Below are positions 30,490 to 42,354 of a stretch of DNA of 64,000 nucleotides, in pieces. Origin of the DNA: Acanthosepion pharaonis (taxonomy: Eukaryota; Mollusca; Cephalopoda; Sepiida; Sepiidae). A program made the translations under genes and the position numbers. The stretch lies in assembly GCA_903632075.3 (NCBI GenBank), contig CAHIKZ030003505.1, positions 1,242,501 through 1,306,500 on the forward strand, read 5' to 3'. Position 1 is the stretch's first letter; each line of letters begins with the position of its first letter. The notes under the pieces were generated by a model, which did no database searches, was not told the origin of the DNA, and saw nothing but the letters and a program-made list of their open reading frames with translations.

Positions 30490-32825
30490 AACTACCCGAG
30501 GTATCAACTATGTAGACCGCTTCGCAAATAGCGCAGCGTATGACAGCACCAGACAAGAAGCAATCCTCCAAAGTATCAACTACATAGACCGCTTCGCAAA
30601 TGACACAGCGTATGACACCATCAGACAAGGAGCTGACCTCCAAGGCATCACCTACGTAGACCGCTGACACAATCAAACAAAAAATGACACCAGCCGCTCC
30701 GCAAATGACACAATCAGACAAAAAGCAGACCCCCAAGGCATCACCTACGTAGACCGTTTTGCACCAAATAACGCAGCGTATGACACCATCAGACAAAAGC
30801 TGACCTCCAAGGTATCACCTAGGTAGACTACGTCGCAAATGACGCAGCGTATGACACAATCAAACAAAAAGCAGACCTCTAAGGCATCACCTACGTAGAC
30901 CGCTCCGCAAATGACGGAGCGTATGACACAATCAGACAAAAAGCAGACCCCCAAGGCATCACCTACGTAGACCGCTTCGCGAATGACACCGCGTATGACA
31001 CCATCAGACAAAGAGCTGACCTCCAAGGTATCACCTACGTAGACCACCTCGCAAATGACGCAGCGTATGACACAATCAGACAAAAAGCAGAACTCCAAGG
31101 CATCACCTACATAGACCGCTCCGAAAATGACACAGCGTATGACACAATCAGAGAAAAAGCAGATCTCCAAGGCATCACCTACGTAGACCGCTCCGAAAAT
31201 GACACAGCGTATGACACAATCAGACAAAAAGCAGACCCCCAAGGCATCACCTACGTAGACCGTTTTGCAAATAACGCAGCGTATGACACCATCAGACAAG
31301 GAGCTGACCTCCAAGGTATCACCTAGGTAGACTACGTCGCAAATGACGCAGCGTATGACACAATCAAACAAAAAGCAGACCTCTAAGGCATCACCTACGT
31401 AGACCGCTTCGCGAATGACACCGCGTATGACACCATCAGACAAAGAGCTGACCTCCAAGGTATCACCTACGTAGACCACCTCGCAAATGACGCAGCGTAT
31501 GACACAATCAGACAAAAAGCAGAACTCCAAGGCATCACCTACATAGACCGCTCCGAAAATGACACAGCGTATGACACAATCAAACAAAAAGCAGACCTCT
31601 AAGGCATCACCTACGTAGACCGCTCCGCAAATGACACAGCGTATGACACAATCAGACAAAAAGCAGACCCCCAAGTCATCACCTACGTAGACCGTTCCGA
31701 AAATGACACAGCGTAATACACAATCAGACAAAAAGCAGACCTCTAAGGCATCACCTACGTAGACCGCTCCGAAAATGACACAGCGTATGACACAATCAGA
31801 CAAAAAGCTGACCTCCAAGGCATCACCTACGTAGACCGCTCCGCAAATGACACAGCGTATGACACAATCAGACAAAAAGCAGACCCCCAAGGCATCACCT
31901 ACGTAGACCGTTCCGAAAATGACACAGCGTATGACACAATCAGACAAAAAGCAGACCCCCAAGGCATCACCAACGTAGACCGTTCCGAAAATGACACAGC
32001 GTATGACACAATCAGACAAAAAGCAGATCTCCAAGGTATCACCTACGTAGACCACTTCACAAATGACACAGCGTATGACACAATCAGACAAAAAGCAGAT
32101 CTCCAAGGCATCACCTACGTAGACCGCTCCGAAAATGACACAGCGTATGACACAATCAGACAAAAAGCAGACCTCTAAGGCATCACCTACGTAGACCGCT
32201 CCGCAAATGTCACAGCGTATGACACAATCAGACAAAAAGCAGACCTCTAAGGCATCACCTACGTAGACCGCTCCGCAAATGACACAGCGTATGACACAAT
32301 CAGAGAAAAAGCAGATCTCCAAGGCATCACCTACGTAGACCGCTCCGAAAATGACACAGCGTATGACACAATCAGACAAAAAGCAGACCTCTAAGGCATC
32401 ACCTACGTAGACCGCTCCGCAAATGACACAGCGTATGACACAATCAGACAAAAAGCAGACCTCTAAGGCATCACCTACGTAGACCGCTCCGAAAATGACA
32501 CAGCGTATGACACAATCAGACAAAAAGCAGACCTCTAAGGCATCACCTACGTAGACCGCTCCGCAAATGACACAGCGTAATACACAATCAGACAAAAAGC
32601 AGACCTCTAAGGCATCACCTACGTAGACCGTTCCTAAAATGACACAGCGTATGACACAATCAGACAAAAAGCAGACCTCCAAGGCATCACCTACGTAGAC
32701 CGCTCCGCAAATGACACAGCGTATGACACAATCAGACAAAAAGCAGACCCCCAAGGCATCACCTACGTAGACCACTTCACAAATGACACCGCGTATGACA
32801 CCATCAGATAAGAAGCAAACCATGT
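30490..32825. repeat. 72-bp minisatellite, about 32 units with 432-bp higher-order blocks
   Basis: A typical unit contains gcaaatgacacagcgtatga, cacaatcagacaaaaagcag, an acctctaaggcatcacctac block and gtagaccgctcc. Variants include ctccaaggtatc, cgcttcgcgaatgacacc and tagactacgtcgc. The string cgcttcgcg occurs at 30,973 and 31,405, 432 bases (six units) apart, with the following variants repeated in order. Another marker (ggtatcacctagg) recurs at 504 bases (seven units). Since 72 is a multiple of 3, one minus-strand frame stays open for 692 codons with a 24-residue repeat (VYVGDALEVCFLSDCVIRCV plus four). In the plus frame the same units read ANDTAYDTIRQKADL then a stop or Q, G, ITYVDR. I treat both as repeat by-products. 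Confidence 0.95.
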
Positions 32826-32884
32826 AATTACTGTCTTGAAGCAGAAGTTGAACTCGTATATAGTGATTTTCTAAGTGCTGCTTA

Positions 32885-32955
32885 GATGTGGCACAAGGCC
32901 GGAGGTATGGAACACCCAGTGAGGATCGAACTCACTACTCAGTCGCCGAGGTGCC
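32885..32955 (-). mobile_element. SINE-T, copy 3, truncated
   Basis: Plus text gatgtggcacaaggccggag then acacccagtgaggatcgaac and ctactcagtcgccgaggtgc is the reverse of the SINE-T 3' end and B-box region. The A-box half is missing. Confidence 0.6.
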
Positions 32956-33574
32956 CAAACTGGTATATATTTTGCTTGGTTGTTTTTGTTTAGTGGCCTA
33001 TCAACCTCTCTATATTATGAAATGCCAAACTCTAAATATTTTAAATGGAATCTTACGTCTTCAACTAGAGATATTTTGCGCAGATTTATACTTTCTAGTT
33101 AAACGTATATTTTAAAGATGTTATATATTTTGATATAACCAATTTTCTTAAGCTAGGACATTATACTGACGTTTTTAATATTTTTCAAATAGTTTTCTCA
33201 TGTTGTTTACCTTATAGCATTTGTGCCGTACCGACTGAGTCTTTTCAACCTCCCGTGTACTCTCAGAAAGGGCCAAAGAGTTTTGCCTGTTACATGGCCA
33301 TTTATACAAGGGTCAAGGAAAGATCAGCCATCAGGTTTCCGTCCTTTACAAGTCGTCATCCACGGCAAACAGATGGCCTCATTGGAGAGATTGGGATCTT
33401 ACTCCTCTGCAGAGGTTCAGTCGGCGTATTACACAACACCAGACGAAAAGGGACTGAAATGACATAGATACGTCATAATAGTCAATAATCTTTCCACTTG
33501 AATCCAACAAGCTGCCACCTGAGGCAAAAAAAAAATAACAATTCTCACAAAGAAAAAAAGATAATTACAAAGAT
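32956..33574. other. no gene confirmed
   Basis: Two overlapping frames at 33,223-33,467 (79 and 70 codons) have normal composition but no motif I recognise. An exon or a repeat fragment are equally possible. The rest is AT-rich. Confidence 0.3.
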
Positions 33575-34012
33575 TAATGTTTCGTGTCCATTTAGAACCT
33601 TCCCGATAATGCCTAAATTAAATACCATCTTAATAAATTTTGTCTCTTTGTTATGTCTTCTAAAACTTGTTCCGTCAGCCATTTTCTCAAGCTCGCCTGA
33701 TAGGTTATATGTCGTTTTCCGCTGTTTCTTTTGCCTTCAATGCGTCCTGTGAATATCAAATTTTCTAAGCCCTGAGTACAGAACTCTTACGTAATATGAG
33801 TCTTCCTATATGACGGTGAATGCTGTACAATTTTCTCACATATGAAGAAGAGGCCGGAAGTAACAGAAATGTTGATTTACAGAAGGATGATAAGAATATC
33901 ATTATCTAAACATGTGAGTAATGAGGAAGTTTTAAGGAAAATGGCAACAAAAACACACATAGTCAGAAGCAAAAAAAGACAGTTGAGATTTCTAGGGCAA
34001 ATAATGAATGAT
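33575..34012 (-). pseudogene. LINE C-terminus split by an internal inversion
   Basis: The minus-strand part (about 33,785-33,580) is one clean frame: GLENLIFTGRIEGKRN ... SLRKWLTEQVLEDITKRQN, L, L, R, W and a stop. The plus-strand part (33,841-34,010) reads EVTEMLIYRRMIRISLSKHV, SNEEVLRKMATK, then KKRQLRFLGQIM. In the family, RQLRFLG...M comes immediately before (KE)GLENL. So the two pieces are adjacent parts of one protein, lying head to head with the upstream piece inverted. That is the geometry of twin-priming during LINE insertion. Confidence 0.7.
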
Positions 34013-34024
34013 TGATTCGTTTTT

Positions 34025-34412
34025 ACGGGTTATCAACTCTTTGTAGTTTATTTAAAGCCAGAAAATATTTTTAGATTGTAAGAATTTTGCTTTCTTTTTT
34101 TTTTGTTTTGTTCTTTTGTAGATAATAATGGTTTTATTTATACTCGTCGCACTAATTAACCCATAGCTGAGGGAGAAAAGTTGTGAATACGTTTCCCAGC
34201 GGTATTTGCGGGTAAGCGAATATAACGAACCCAAATCGAATTGGAATTCACCTCTTCGATTAACAATTACGAAAAATTACCGATTACACCACCGGCACAT
34301 CCACGCTTATAGTGCTTGGTATTCCCAAGCGGTCACCCATCTAAGTGACCAGGCTCGACGTTGCTTAACTTAGGTGGTCGTACGGGAACTGCTGCTTCAA
34401 CGTGATATTTCC
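34025..34412 (-). mobile_element. 5S-SINE, full-length minus copy
   Basis: In reverse: a 5S head (34,405-34,303; complements of ggtattcccaagcggtcacc and cgacgttgcttaactta), a tRNA-like part with gtgccggtggtgtaatcggt and gaggtgaattccaattcg, the body gggttcgttatattcgctta, the box ctcagctatgggttaattag, and the tail ending gagttgataacccgtaaaaa at about 34,030. About 390 bases long, it gives the full architecture of the family. A T-rich stretch of about 30 bases interrupts the tail near 34,090-34,120. Confidence 0.85.
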
Positions 34413-35479
34413 CTAACCGAGCATCTAGTCTTAACAGGGTCCGAACCCTTTTTACGCAGACTTGTGGATCATGACGAATTTTCCATGCTGGAGTCGCTTT
34501 CCCACAGTCGTAAAGTTGCTAATTCCACTGCAAATGTTTGAATTGGCTCCATTCAGACCTGCAGAGGGGTTGGATAAATCCAGAGAGGAAGACACACCCT
34601 TATCTTACGCGTCTTTCTATTTTTCCGTGGTTACTCAGTTCATTTTGTTTCCGTTTGTTTCCAGTATAATTTCTGGATTATTCTAGATTTTTTTTCCAAA
34701 TCGATCGAGTTATCCTAGCACTTCAACTAGATCCTCGTGCCATACTTTGCAAATGCAAAGAACCAAGCTGTAACGTTGTGCATATTGAAGTTATAAATAG
34801 ACTGACGGTTCGGATAATCAAAAAATAAATTTAAATAAATAAACTGCAAATTCTGTCTGTCCGTCAGTGTGTGTAAAACTCGGGCCACACTTTCTCTTCA
34901 TAGACATATTATACCTTTTTTGGAATCAGGATGATCCCAGAATTGAAAATATCCCTTTAATCTTGTGCTGGAACATTGGGACAGTTAAAAATTCAAATTT
35001 TAAAATAACTAAAATAAATTAGTGATTTTAAAAATATTCAACTTATATTGAGTTTAAAGTAACACAAAAACTTAGTGAATTAAAAGAAATGTTTTAAATT
35101 CAGTTTAAAATTACTGCAAAACTTGTAAACTGAGGAAATCTGTTTTATTTCCTGAAAATCCCAAGGAGCCAGAATTTCTTGACGTGACGTTTTGATGTTC
35201 CGAAAAATGTGTGATTTGAAGAACTCAGTTTTCGACCTGAATTGAATTTCGGCCAAAATCGGATTTTTGGACTAAATCGATTCTTTGGCGGGAATTGGAC
35301 CTAGAGCCGAAACAGAGTTAAAGTGACATTTTGAACTTACATGGAGTGAATTTAAAAATTCAGTTATATCTTCGAAATTATCATTACTGTTTACTGAGCT
35401 AAACCAAAGGTCTCTTTACTTTTGGGACAGAGCTAGGTTAAATGCCCACGGGGTCTGCTGCTTATAAACTAGTAACTAA
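34413..35479. other. no gene seen
   Basis: Mixed unique-looking sequence. The part at 34,980-35,350 has recurring aatttaaaa and aattcagtt strings and is low complexity. Confidence 0.4.
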
Positions 35480-36075
35480 TAAATTTGAAAAATATTAGAC
35501 AAACTGTACAGAATTTCAGACAAGATTGTTTCAATATTATTTTGCCAACCGCCAATCTAAAAACAGAAATATGGGAGAAAATGAAATTGAACATAGAACA
35601 GGCAACCCTAGATATAGTTTCGCTCCACATCGCAAGTTGCTGCAAAGCGAAAACATTAACCTTAAAATCTCGACTCATCTTCTTAAATACACTAGTCAGA
35701 TCAAGAGTTTCCCATGCATGCTATGCAAAGTTTTTAGGAAATATCTAAACTGTCAGCTATATGCAACCGTTTTCTCAAATAAATGATTAAAACTGGCTTA
35801 GAGTGAATGAAGCCTGTAGGTCTTAAAAGAGGACTGGCCTTCATCGAATGACGAGAACTGGCGCTATAGAATCACAAACAAACTGTACCAGATAACAGAA
35901 AACACATCAGTTGAGAACTACTACAGCAGCAACAACTAAAATGAATAGCACATGTAACCCAAGTGAAAAACAATTACATATTAGAGATATTGATATTCCA
36001 CACGACAAGGAAAGAAACCTCCATCAATAACTGGAAAGATGGAAGCTTGAGAAACCTATTTTCCTGAAAAATTCT
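35480..36075 (+). pseudogene. LINE reverse transcriptase C-terminus, decayed
   Basis: The plus frame has LKSRLIFLNTLVRSRVSHAC near 35,660-35,720 (family k..l.Nt.vrSrltYac). After a frame change come ENWRYRITNKLYQITENTSV near 35,850-35,910, then QQQQLK, a stop, IAHVTQVKNNYI, and HTTRKETSINNWKDGS (family W..kI.N..L..iT.t.......Q...i.HV.R). The order is right but stops and shifts show it is dead. Confidence 0.65.
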
Positions 36076-36324
36076 TTTAAGAGAAATATTTTATAAATTT
36101 CAACCGAAATTGACCATTAGGTCAATGAATGCCCAATATTTCCTTATAGGGAAACAGCTGATATTAACAATATCATTAGTTTTTGCTTAACGAGGAAAAC
36201 AGACTCAACTATAACAATTCATGACTACTTGATGACTCACTTAGTCTTGTAGCTTAGCAGTTATCTATCGAAAATATTCATAGATAAAATAGGGAAATCC
36301 TAAATTCATGGTAGCCGCCCATAT

Positions 36325-36327
<3 letters not shown>

Positions 36328-36365
<38 letters not shown>
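36328..36365. repeat. TA microsatellite
   Basis: About 36 bases of TA, abutting the foldback element. Confidence 0.95.
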
Positions 36366-36368
<3 letters not shown>

Positions 36369-36590
36369 TTTATTCGAAAATTATAACATAAATATGTTAT
36401 AAAATCACTACAAAAATAGCCATTTTGTTTCAACACTTCTGGTGTCTGAACTAGTGACGGTGTTGAAAGCGATGGCTCTAATTTCAACACCATCACTTGA
36501 TAAAACTCCAGAAGTGTTGAAACAAAATGGCTATTTTTGTAGTGATTTTATAACATATTTTATGTTATGATTTTCGAATAAATAATTATA
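36361..36590. mobile_element. foldback element, 82-bp outer arms plus inner stem
   Basis: 36,361-36,442 and 36,508-36,590 are almost perfectly complementary (tataattatttattcgaaaa ... and tttcgaataaataattata). Inside, agtgacggtgttgaaa pairs with tttcaacaccatcact, so the whole 230 bases can fold into one long hairpin. It is flanked on the left by TA repeats. There is no coding content. Confidence 0.85.
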
Positions 36591-36686
36591 ATTAATCTAC
36601 TCTGTATTGAGCACTCTTTTAAGAACAGCATTTTTTGGTTACTGGAATTTATTCCGTATATACCAATCATATACTTGTATTCAAAC

Positions 36687-36689
<3 letters not shown>

Positions 36690-36739
<50 letters not shown>

Positions 36740-37014
36740 CCTGAAAATTTATTTTCGGTTGAGTTCTCTGAGGAGGAAGTGTGAGTTTGTAAACAGTGAC
36801 TATTACGGCTAATGATGCAAGACTATTCAGTAATGCGAATCGATTTCTCTAAGTCACTGGGTGTTTATCTAAAAAAATACTCTTAAATTTACCTTTAACA
36901 ACTTACGGGTAGAATCAATTAACTCCAATTCAGCCGTGTTTCGATCCTAGCTAGAGGCACGGGACGTCTAGACACACTGATGAGCTGTGATACAGCGAAA
37001 CAGTCTCTGTGGAT

Positions 37015-37082
<68 letters not shown>
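36690..37082 (+). repeat. family G, copy 1, between two TA arrays
   Basis: TA array (36,690-36,735), then about 280 bases with the blocks cagtgactattacggctaat, gatgcaagact, gtttatctaaaaaaatac, gtgtttcgatcctagctag and tgatgagctgtgatacagcg, aaacagtctctgtggatga, then a TA array (37,016-37,082). The same order occurs at 44,698-44,985. The ttcgatcc block is B-box-like, so a tRNA-related origin is possible. Confidence 0.7.
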
Positions 37083-37084
<2 letters not shown>

Positions 37085-37544
37085 CGTTATTTAATTTTCT
37101 TAGCAAGGCAAGACGGTAGTAATGACCTTGTGCATGTGTATGTATGCGTGTGTGGCTTTAGCGATTTTTGAGACGCCCATCTGAGGGGACAAGATTCAAT
37201 TCGTCGTCATCGAAAGTTCTATGCGGGTTGAGAGGCATCAATATCTAATCATTTTTCATTAGCTTCAAATTAATTTAACGTAACTAATTGTGGTCTGCAC
37301 TTTGCACGGAAAACTCAATTAGAAGATTAATCAATTTGCTGCAATTTAATTTGGCTTTCAGGAAGCTAACTTGAATATGTAATTTTATGCCAGGATTTAT
37401 CAGTAAATAGTTACAGAAAGACGGCTTTGTACGCAAGCGTATATGTTGGCTTCTGTGTGCACTCGTTCGTGTGTGCGTGTGTGCTTTTTTGAAAAATATT
37501 GTGTGCGGATTCATGTCTAAATACGTTCATTCGTTTTTATTTTT
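37083..37544. other. no gene seen
   Basis: Nothing assignable. A TG-rich, low-complexity trend begins near the right end. Confidence 0.45.
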
Positions 37545-37833
37545 TTTAGTATGTGACCAAGTGTGTTTAATATGTGAGTATATTTAGTGTGTGTATGTGT
37601 GTTTACTATTTTGTTTTATTTTTGGATGTAACTATATGTGTTTAATATGTGTGTGTGCGTTTAGTGCGTCTGTGTACTTTTTTTGGGATGTAACTAGTTT
37701 TGTTTAATATGTGTTTGTTTACTGAGTTTGTGTTTGTACATTTTTTTTTACCAGGTGTGTTTAATATTTGTGTGCTTTTAGTACGTGTGTAGATTTTATG
37801 GATCTAACTAGGTGCATTTAATGTGTGTTAGTC

Positions 37834-37889
<56 letters not shown>

Positions 37890-38110
37890 ACTATTTTTTT
37901 TTTTTGTATTTGACCAGATGCCTTTAATATTTGTGATTAGTGTGTGTGCGTACATTTTTTTATGTAACGAGGTGTGTTTAATATGCGTTTGTTTAGTGAC
38001 TGTGGGGGGTGCGTGTGTGTGTATATCTTTTTGAAAATAGTGTATGCGGATTTATGCATATATCCGTTTATGCGTTTTTTGGTTTTGTTTCATATATGTA
38101 ACTGGGTGTA
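37545..38110. repeat. degenerate TG-rich minisatellite
   Basis: About eight diverged units of 55-80 bases, each with a form of gatgtaactaggtgtgttta, atatgtgtgtgtg, a tagtgtgtgtgt segment and a T-run. A clean GT array lies at 37,841-37,888. Confidence 0.75.
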
Positions 38111-38271
38111 TTTAGTGTTTATAAATCTTCTCACCCGTGTTTAACTTTTGTAGCTTTGCTCGGGACGTATATAAGAATATTTCTCTACATTAAATATATC
38201 TCAAGCAACATTTTAAAATTGTTACCTATGCGTTTTTCTTGGTAATGTATTAGCTCGTGCTAACGTTTTCC

Positions 38272-41200
38272 GAATTCTTTGAAATGTGACGATTGTGATG
38301 TACAATTCTTTGAAATGTGACGATTGTGATATACAATTTTTGAAATGTGACGATTGTGATGTACAATTCATTGAAATGTGACGATTGTGATGTACAATTC
38401 TTTGAAATGTGACGATAGTGATGTACAATTCTTTGAAATGTGACGATTGTGATGTACAATTCTTTGAAATGTGACGATTGTGATGTTAAATTCTTTGAAA
38501 TGTGACGATTGTGATGTACAATTCTTTGAAATGTGACGATAGTGATGTACAATTCTTTGAAATGTGACGATTGTGATGTACAATTCTTTGAAATGTGACG
38601 ATAGTGATGTACAATTCTTTGTAATGTGACGATTGTGATGTACAATTCTTTGATGAAATGTGACGATTGTGATGTACAATTCTTTTGAAATGTGACGATT
38701 GTGATGTACAATTCTTTGATGAAATGTGACGATTGTGATGTACAATTCTTTGAAATGTGACGATGGTGATGTACAATTCTTTGAAATGTGACGATTGTGA
38801 TGTACAATTCTTTGATGAAATGTGACGATTGTGATGTACAATTCTTTGAAATGTGACGATTGTGATGAACAATTCTTTGAAATGTGACGATTGTGATGTA
38901 CAATTCTTTGATGAAATGTGACGATTGTGATGTACAATTCTTTGATGAAATGTGACGATTGTGATGTACAATTCTTTGAAATGTGACGATTGTGATGTAC
39001 AATTCTTTGATGAAATGTGACGATTGTGATGTACAATTCTTTGAAATGTGACGATGGTGATGTACAATTCTTTGAAATGTGACGATTGTGATGTACAATT
39101 CTTTGATGAAATGTGACGATTGTGATGTACAATTCTTTGAAATGTGACGATTGTGATGTTAAATTCTTTGAAATGTGACGATTGTGATGTACAATTCTTT
39201 GAAATGTGACGATAGTGATGTACAATTCTTTGAAATGTGACGATTGTGATGTACAATTCTTTGAAATGTGACGATAGTGATGTACAATTCTTTGTAATGT
39301 GACGATTGTGATGTACAATTCTTTGATGAAATGTGACGATTGTGATGTACAATTCTTTGAAATGTGACGATTGTGATGTACAATTCTTTGATGAAATGTG
39401 ACGATTGTGATGTACAATTCTTTGAAATGTGACGATGGTGATGTACAATTCTTTGAAATGTGACGATTGTGATGTACAATTCTTTGATGAAATGTGACGA
39501 TTGTGATGTACAATTCTTTGAAATGTGACGATTGTGATGAACAATTCTTTGAAATGTGACGATTGTGATGTACAATTCTTTGATGAAATGTGACGATTGT
39601 GATGTACAATTCTTTGATGAAATGTGACGATTGTGATGTACAATTCTTTGAAATGTGACGATTGTGATGTACAATTCTTTGATGAAATGTGACGATTGTG
39701 ATGTACAATTCTTTGAAATGTGACGATGGTGATGTACAATTCTTTGAAATGTGACGATTGTGATGTACAATTCTTTGATGAAATGTGACGATTGTGATGT
39801 ACAATTCTTTGAAATGTGACGATTGTGATGTACAATTCTTTGAAATGTGACGATAGTGATGTACAATTCTTTGATGAAATGTGACGATTGTGATGTACAA
39901 TTCTTTGATGAAATGTGACGATTGTGATGTACAATTCTTTGAAATGTGACGATTGTGATGTACAATTCTTTGATGAAATGTGACGATTGTGATGTACAAT
40001 TCTTTGAAATGTGACGATAGTGATGTACAATTCTTTGAAATGTGACGATTGTGATGTACAATTCTTTGAAATGTGACGATTGTGATGTTAAATTCTTTGA
40101 AATGTGACGATTGTGATGTACAATTCTTTGAAATGTGACGATAGTGATGTACAATTCTTTGAAATGTGACGATTGTGATGTACAATTCTTTGAAATGTGA
40201 CGATAGTGATGTACAATTCTTTGTAATGTGACGATTGTGATGTACAATTCTTTGATGAAATGTGACGATTGTGATGTACAATTCTTTGAAATGTGACGAT
40301 TGTGATGTACAATTCTTTGATGAAATGTGACGATTGTGATGTACAATTCTTTGAAATGTGACGATGGTGATGTACAATTCTTTGAAATGTGACGATTGTG
40401 ATGTACAATTCTTTGATGAAATGTGACGATTGTGATGTACAATTCTTTGAAATGTGACGATTGTGATGAACAATTCTTTGAAATGTGACGATTGTGATGT
40501 ACAATTCTTTGATGAAATGTGACGATTGTGATGTACAATTCTTTGATGAAATGTGACGATTGTGATGTACAATTCTTTGAAATGTGACGATTGTGATGTA
40601 CAATTCTTTGATGAAATGTGACGATTGTGATGTACAATTCTTTGAAATGTGACGATGGTGATGTACAATTCTTTGAAATGTGACGATTGTGATGTACAAT
40701 TCTTTGATGAAATGTGACGATTGTGATGTACAATTCTTTGAAATGTGACGATTGTGATGTTAAATTCTTTGAAATGTGACGATTGTGATGTACAATTCTT
40801 TGAAATGTGACGATAGTGATGTACAATTCTTTGAAATGTGACGATTGTGATGTACAATTCTTTGAAATGTGACGATAGTGATGTACAATTCTTTGTAATG
40901 TGACGATTGTGATGTACAATTCTTTGATGAAATGTGACGATTGTGATGTACAATTCTTTGAAATGTGACGATTGTGATGTACAATTCTTTGATGAAATGT
41001 GACGATTGTGATGTACAATTCTTTGAAATGTGACGATGGTGATGTACAATTCTTTGAAATGTGACGATTGTGATGTACAATTCTTTGATGAAATGTGACG
41101 ATTGTGATGTACAATTCTTTGAAATGTGACGATTGTGATGAACAATTCTTTGAAATGTGACGATTGTGATGTACAATTCTTTGATGAAATGTGACGATTG

Positions 41201-41660
41201 TGATGTACAATTCTTTGATGAAATGTGACGATTGTGATGTACAATTCTTTGAAATGTGACGATTGTGATGTACAATTCTTTGATGAAATGTGACGATTGT
41301 GATGTACAATTCTTTGAAATGTGACGATGGTGATGTACAATTCTTTGAAATGTGACGATTGTGATGTACAATTCTTTGATGAAATGTGACGATTGTGATG
41401 TACAATTCTTTGAAATGTGACGATTGTGATGTACAATTCTTTGAAATGTGACGATAGTGATGTACAATTCTTTGATGAAATGTGACGATTGTGATGTACA
41501 ATTCTTTGATGAAATGTGACGATTGTGATGTACAATTCTTTGAAATGTGACGATTGTGATGTACAATTCTTTGATGAAATGTGACGATTGTGATGTACAA
41601 TTCTTTGAAATGTGACGATTGTGATGTACAATTCTTTGAAATGTGACGATAGTGATGTCA
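38272..41660. repeat. 31/34-bp satellite with higher-order repeats
   Basis: About 105 monomers of 31 bases (tctttgaaatgtgacgattg then tgatgtacaat), or 34 bases when tga is added (tctttgatgaaatgtgacg). Diagnostic variants recur at fixed distances. gatgttaaa lies at 38,482, 39,155, 40,084 and 40,756 (spacings 673, 929, 672). gatgaac lies at 38,864, 39,536, 40,465 and 41,137 (672, 929, 672). The overall higher-order period is therefore about 1,601 bases, with 672-base sub-blocks (consistent with 14x31 + 7x34). One extra T near 38,693 explains the 673. All minus-strand frames lack stops, giving frames of up to 1,129 codons with a 31-residue period; these are by-products of the repeat. Confidence 0.97.
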
Positions 41661-41698
41661 AGCCACATGTGACGGCGACACCTGGTCCAGGGTCGAAT

Positions 41699-41716
41699 CC
41701 TTTGGTTACGGCGCCA
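41699..41716 (-). other. primer-binding site of an LTR retrotransposon
   Basis: On the minus strand tggcgccgtaaccaaagg follows an LTR-like end (...gacgtcaca) after a 2-base spacer. Its complement on the plus strand reads like the 3' end of a tRNA: gggtcgaatcc (T-loop-like), then tttggttacggcgcca with terminal CCA. A site starting TGG and complementary to a tRNA 3' end, one to three bases inside a CA end, is the standard retroviral/LTR arrangement. The exact tRNA was not identified. Confidence 0.65.
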
Positions 41717-42354
41717 ACTGTGACGTCGCTCCTCCTGGTCGCTCTTCGCTGTTCCAAGTGTGCCGTTCCAACCCCTTGGTTAGATGATTACCAGCCCCCC
41801 TTTCCCAACCCGCTTCCAACACCTGGTTACTAGGGTAACTGTACTGATCTCCGGTCTGTCTACCCACGCTGTGTTTAGATCTTAGACAGACGGGATCAAA
41901 CAGGGATTGGGGCCGTATGCATGTTGAGTCCGACGGGGTGGCAAAACACAAGTAAAAGAAAAACTCACGAGACAAAAATCACTGATAAAAAAAGGGTAAC
42001 AACCTTTTATATCTAATGTTCGTTACATAAAAATTGTTCTTACTTCCCGACCCGCTTTGTGGACTGTGGCACCAAGCTTCTATCATACAACTTAAAGACT
42101 TCGAATTGTCTACTCTTCAGAATTGTGTATGTCGGAGTGTGGTCTAGTTCGACACTGGGGCTAACCTCTACCAGTCGTTCACAGCTGATTCTTCTCTTCG
42201 GCTTGAGTTGGACGTATTTCTTCACTTCGATTTGGTTTGGTCGAATTTCTGTTCTTGGGCTTGGTTTGATTTCAACTTCTTCTTCTTCCGTCCTGCAACT
42301 CTTTTCTGTCGACTGAGGTTGAACTGATTTGCTTGTTTGGCCTGCAACTTTGCT

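Noticed and set aside
30745..32823. Minus-strand open frame of 692 codons
   Set aside because: Entirely a 72-bp minisatellite. Stop-free because the period is divisible by three. No non-repeat domain, signal or splice context supports a gene.
37840..38034. Cys/Val-rich frame over the GT array
   Set aside because: GT microsatellite read as Cys-Val.
38272..41660. CRISPR array
   Set aside because: Units are contiguous 31/34-bp monomers without unique spacers, in a eukaryotic context.
38368..41757. Minus-strand open frame of 1,129 codons, plus nested frames of 813, 514, 302 and 282 codons
   Set aside because: They are the 31/34-bp satellite read in frames without stops; the 31-residue protein period is just three monomers. 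Only the first 35 or so codons lie outside the array, within the LTR and primer site.
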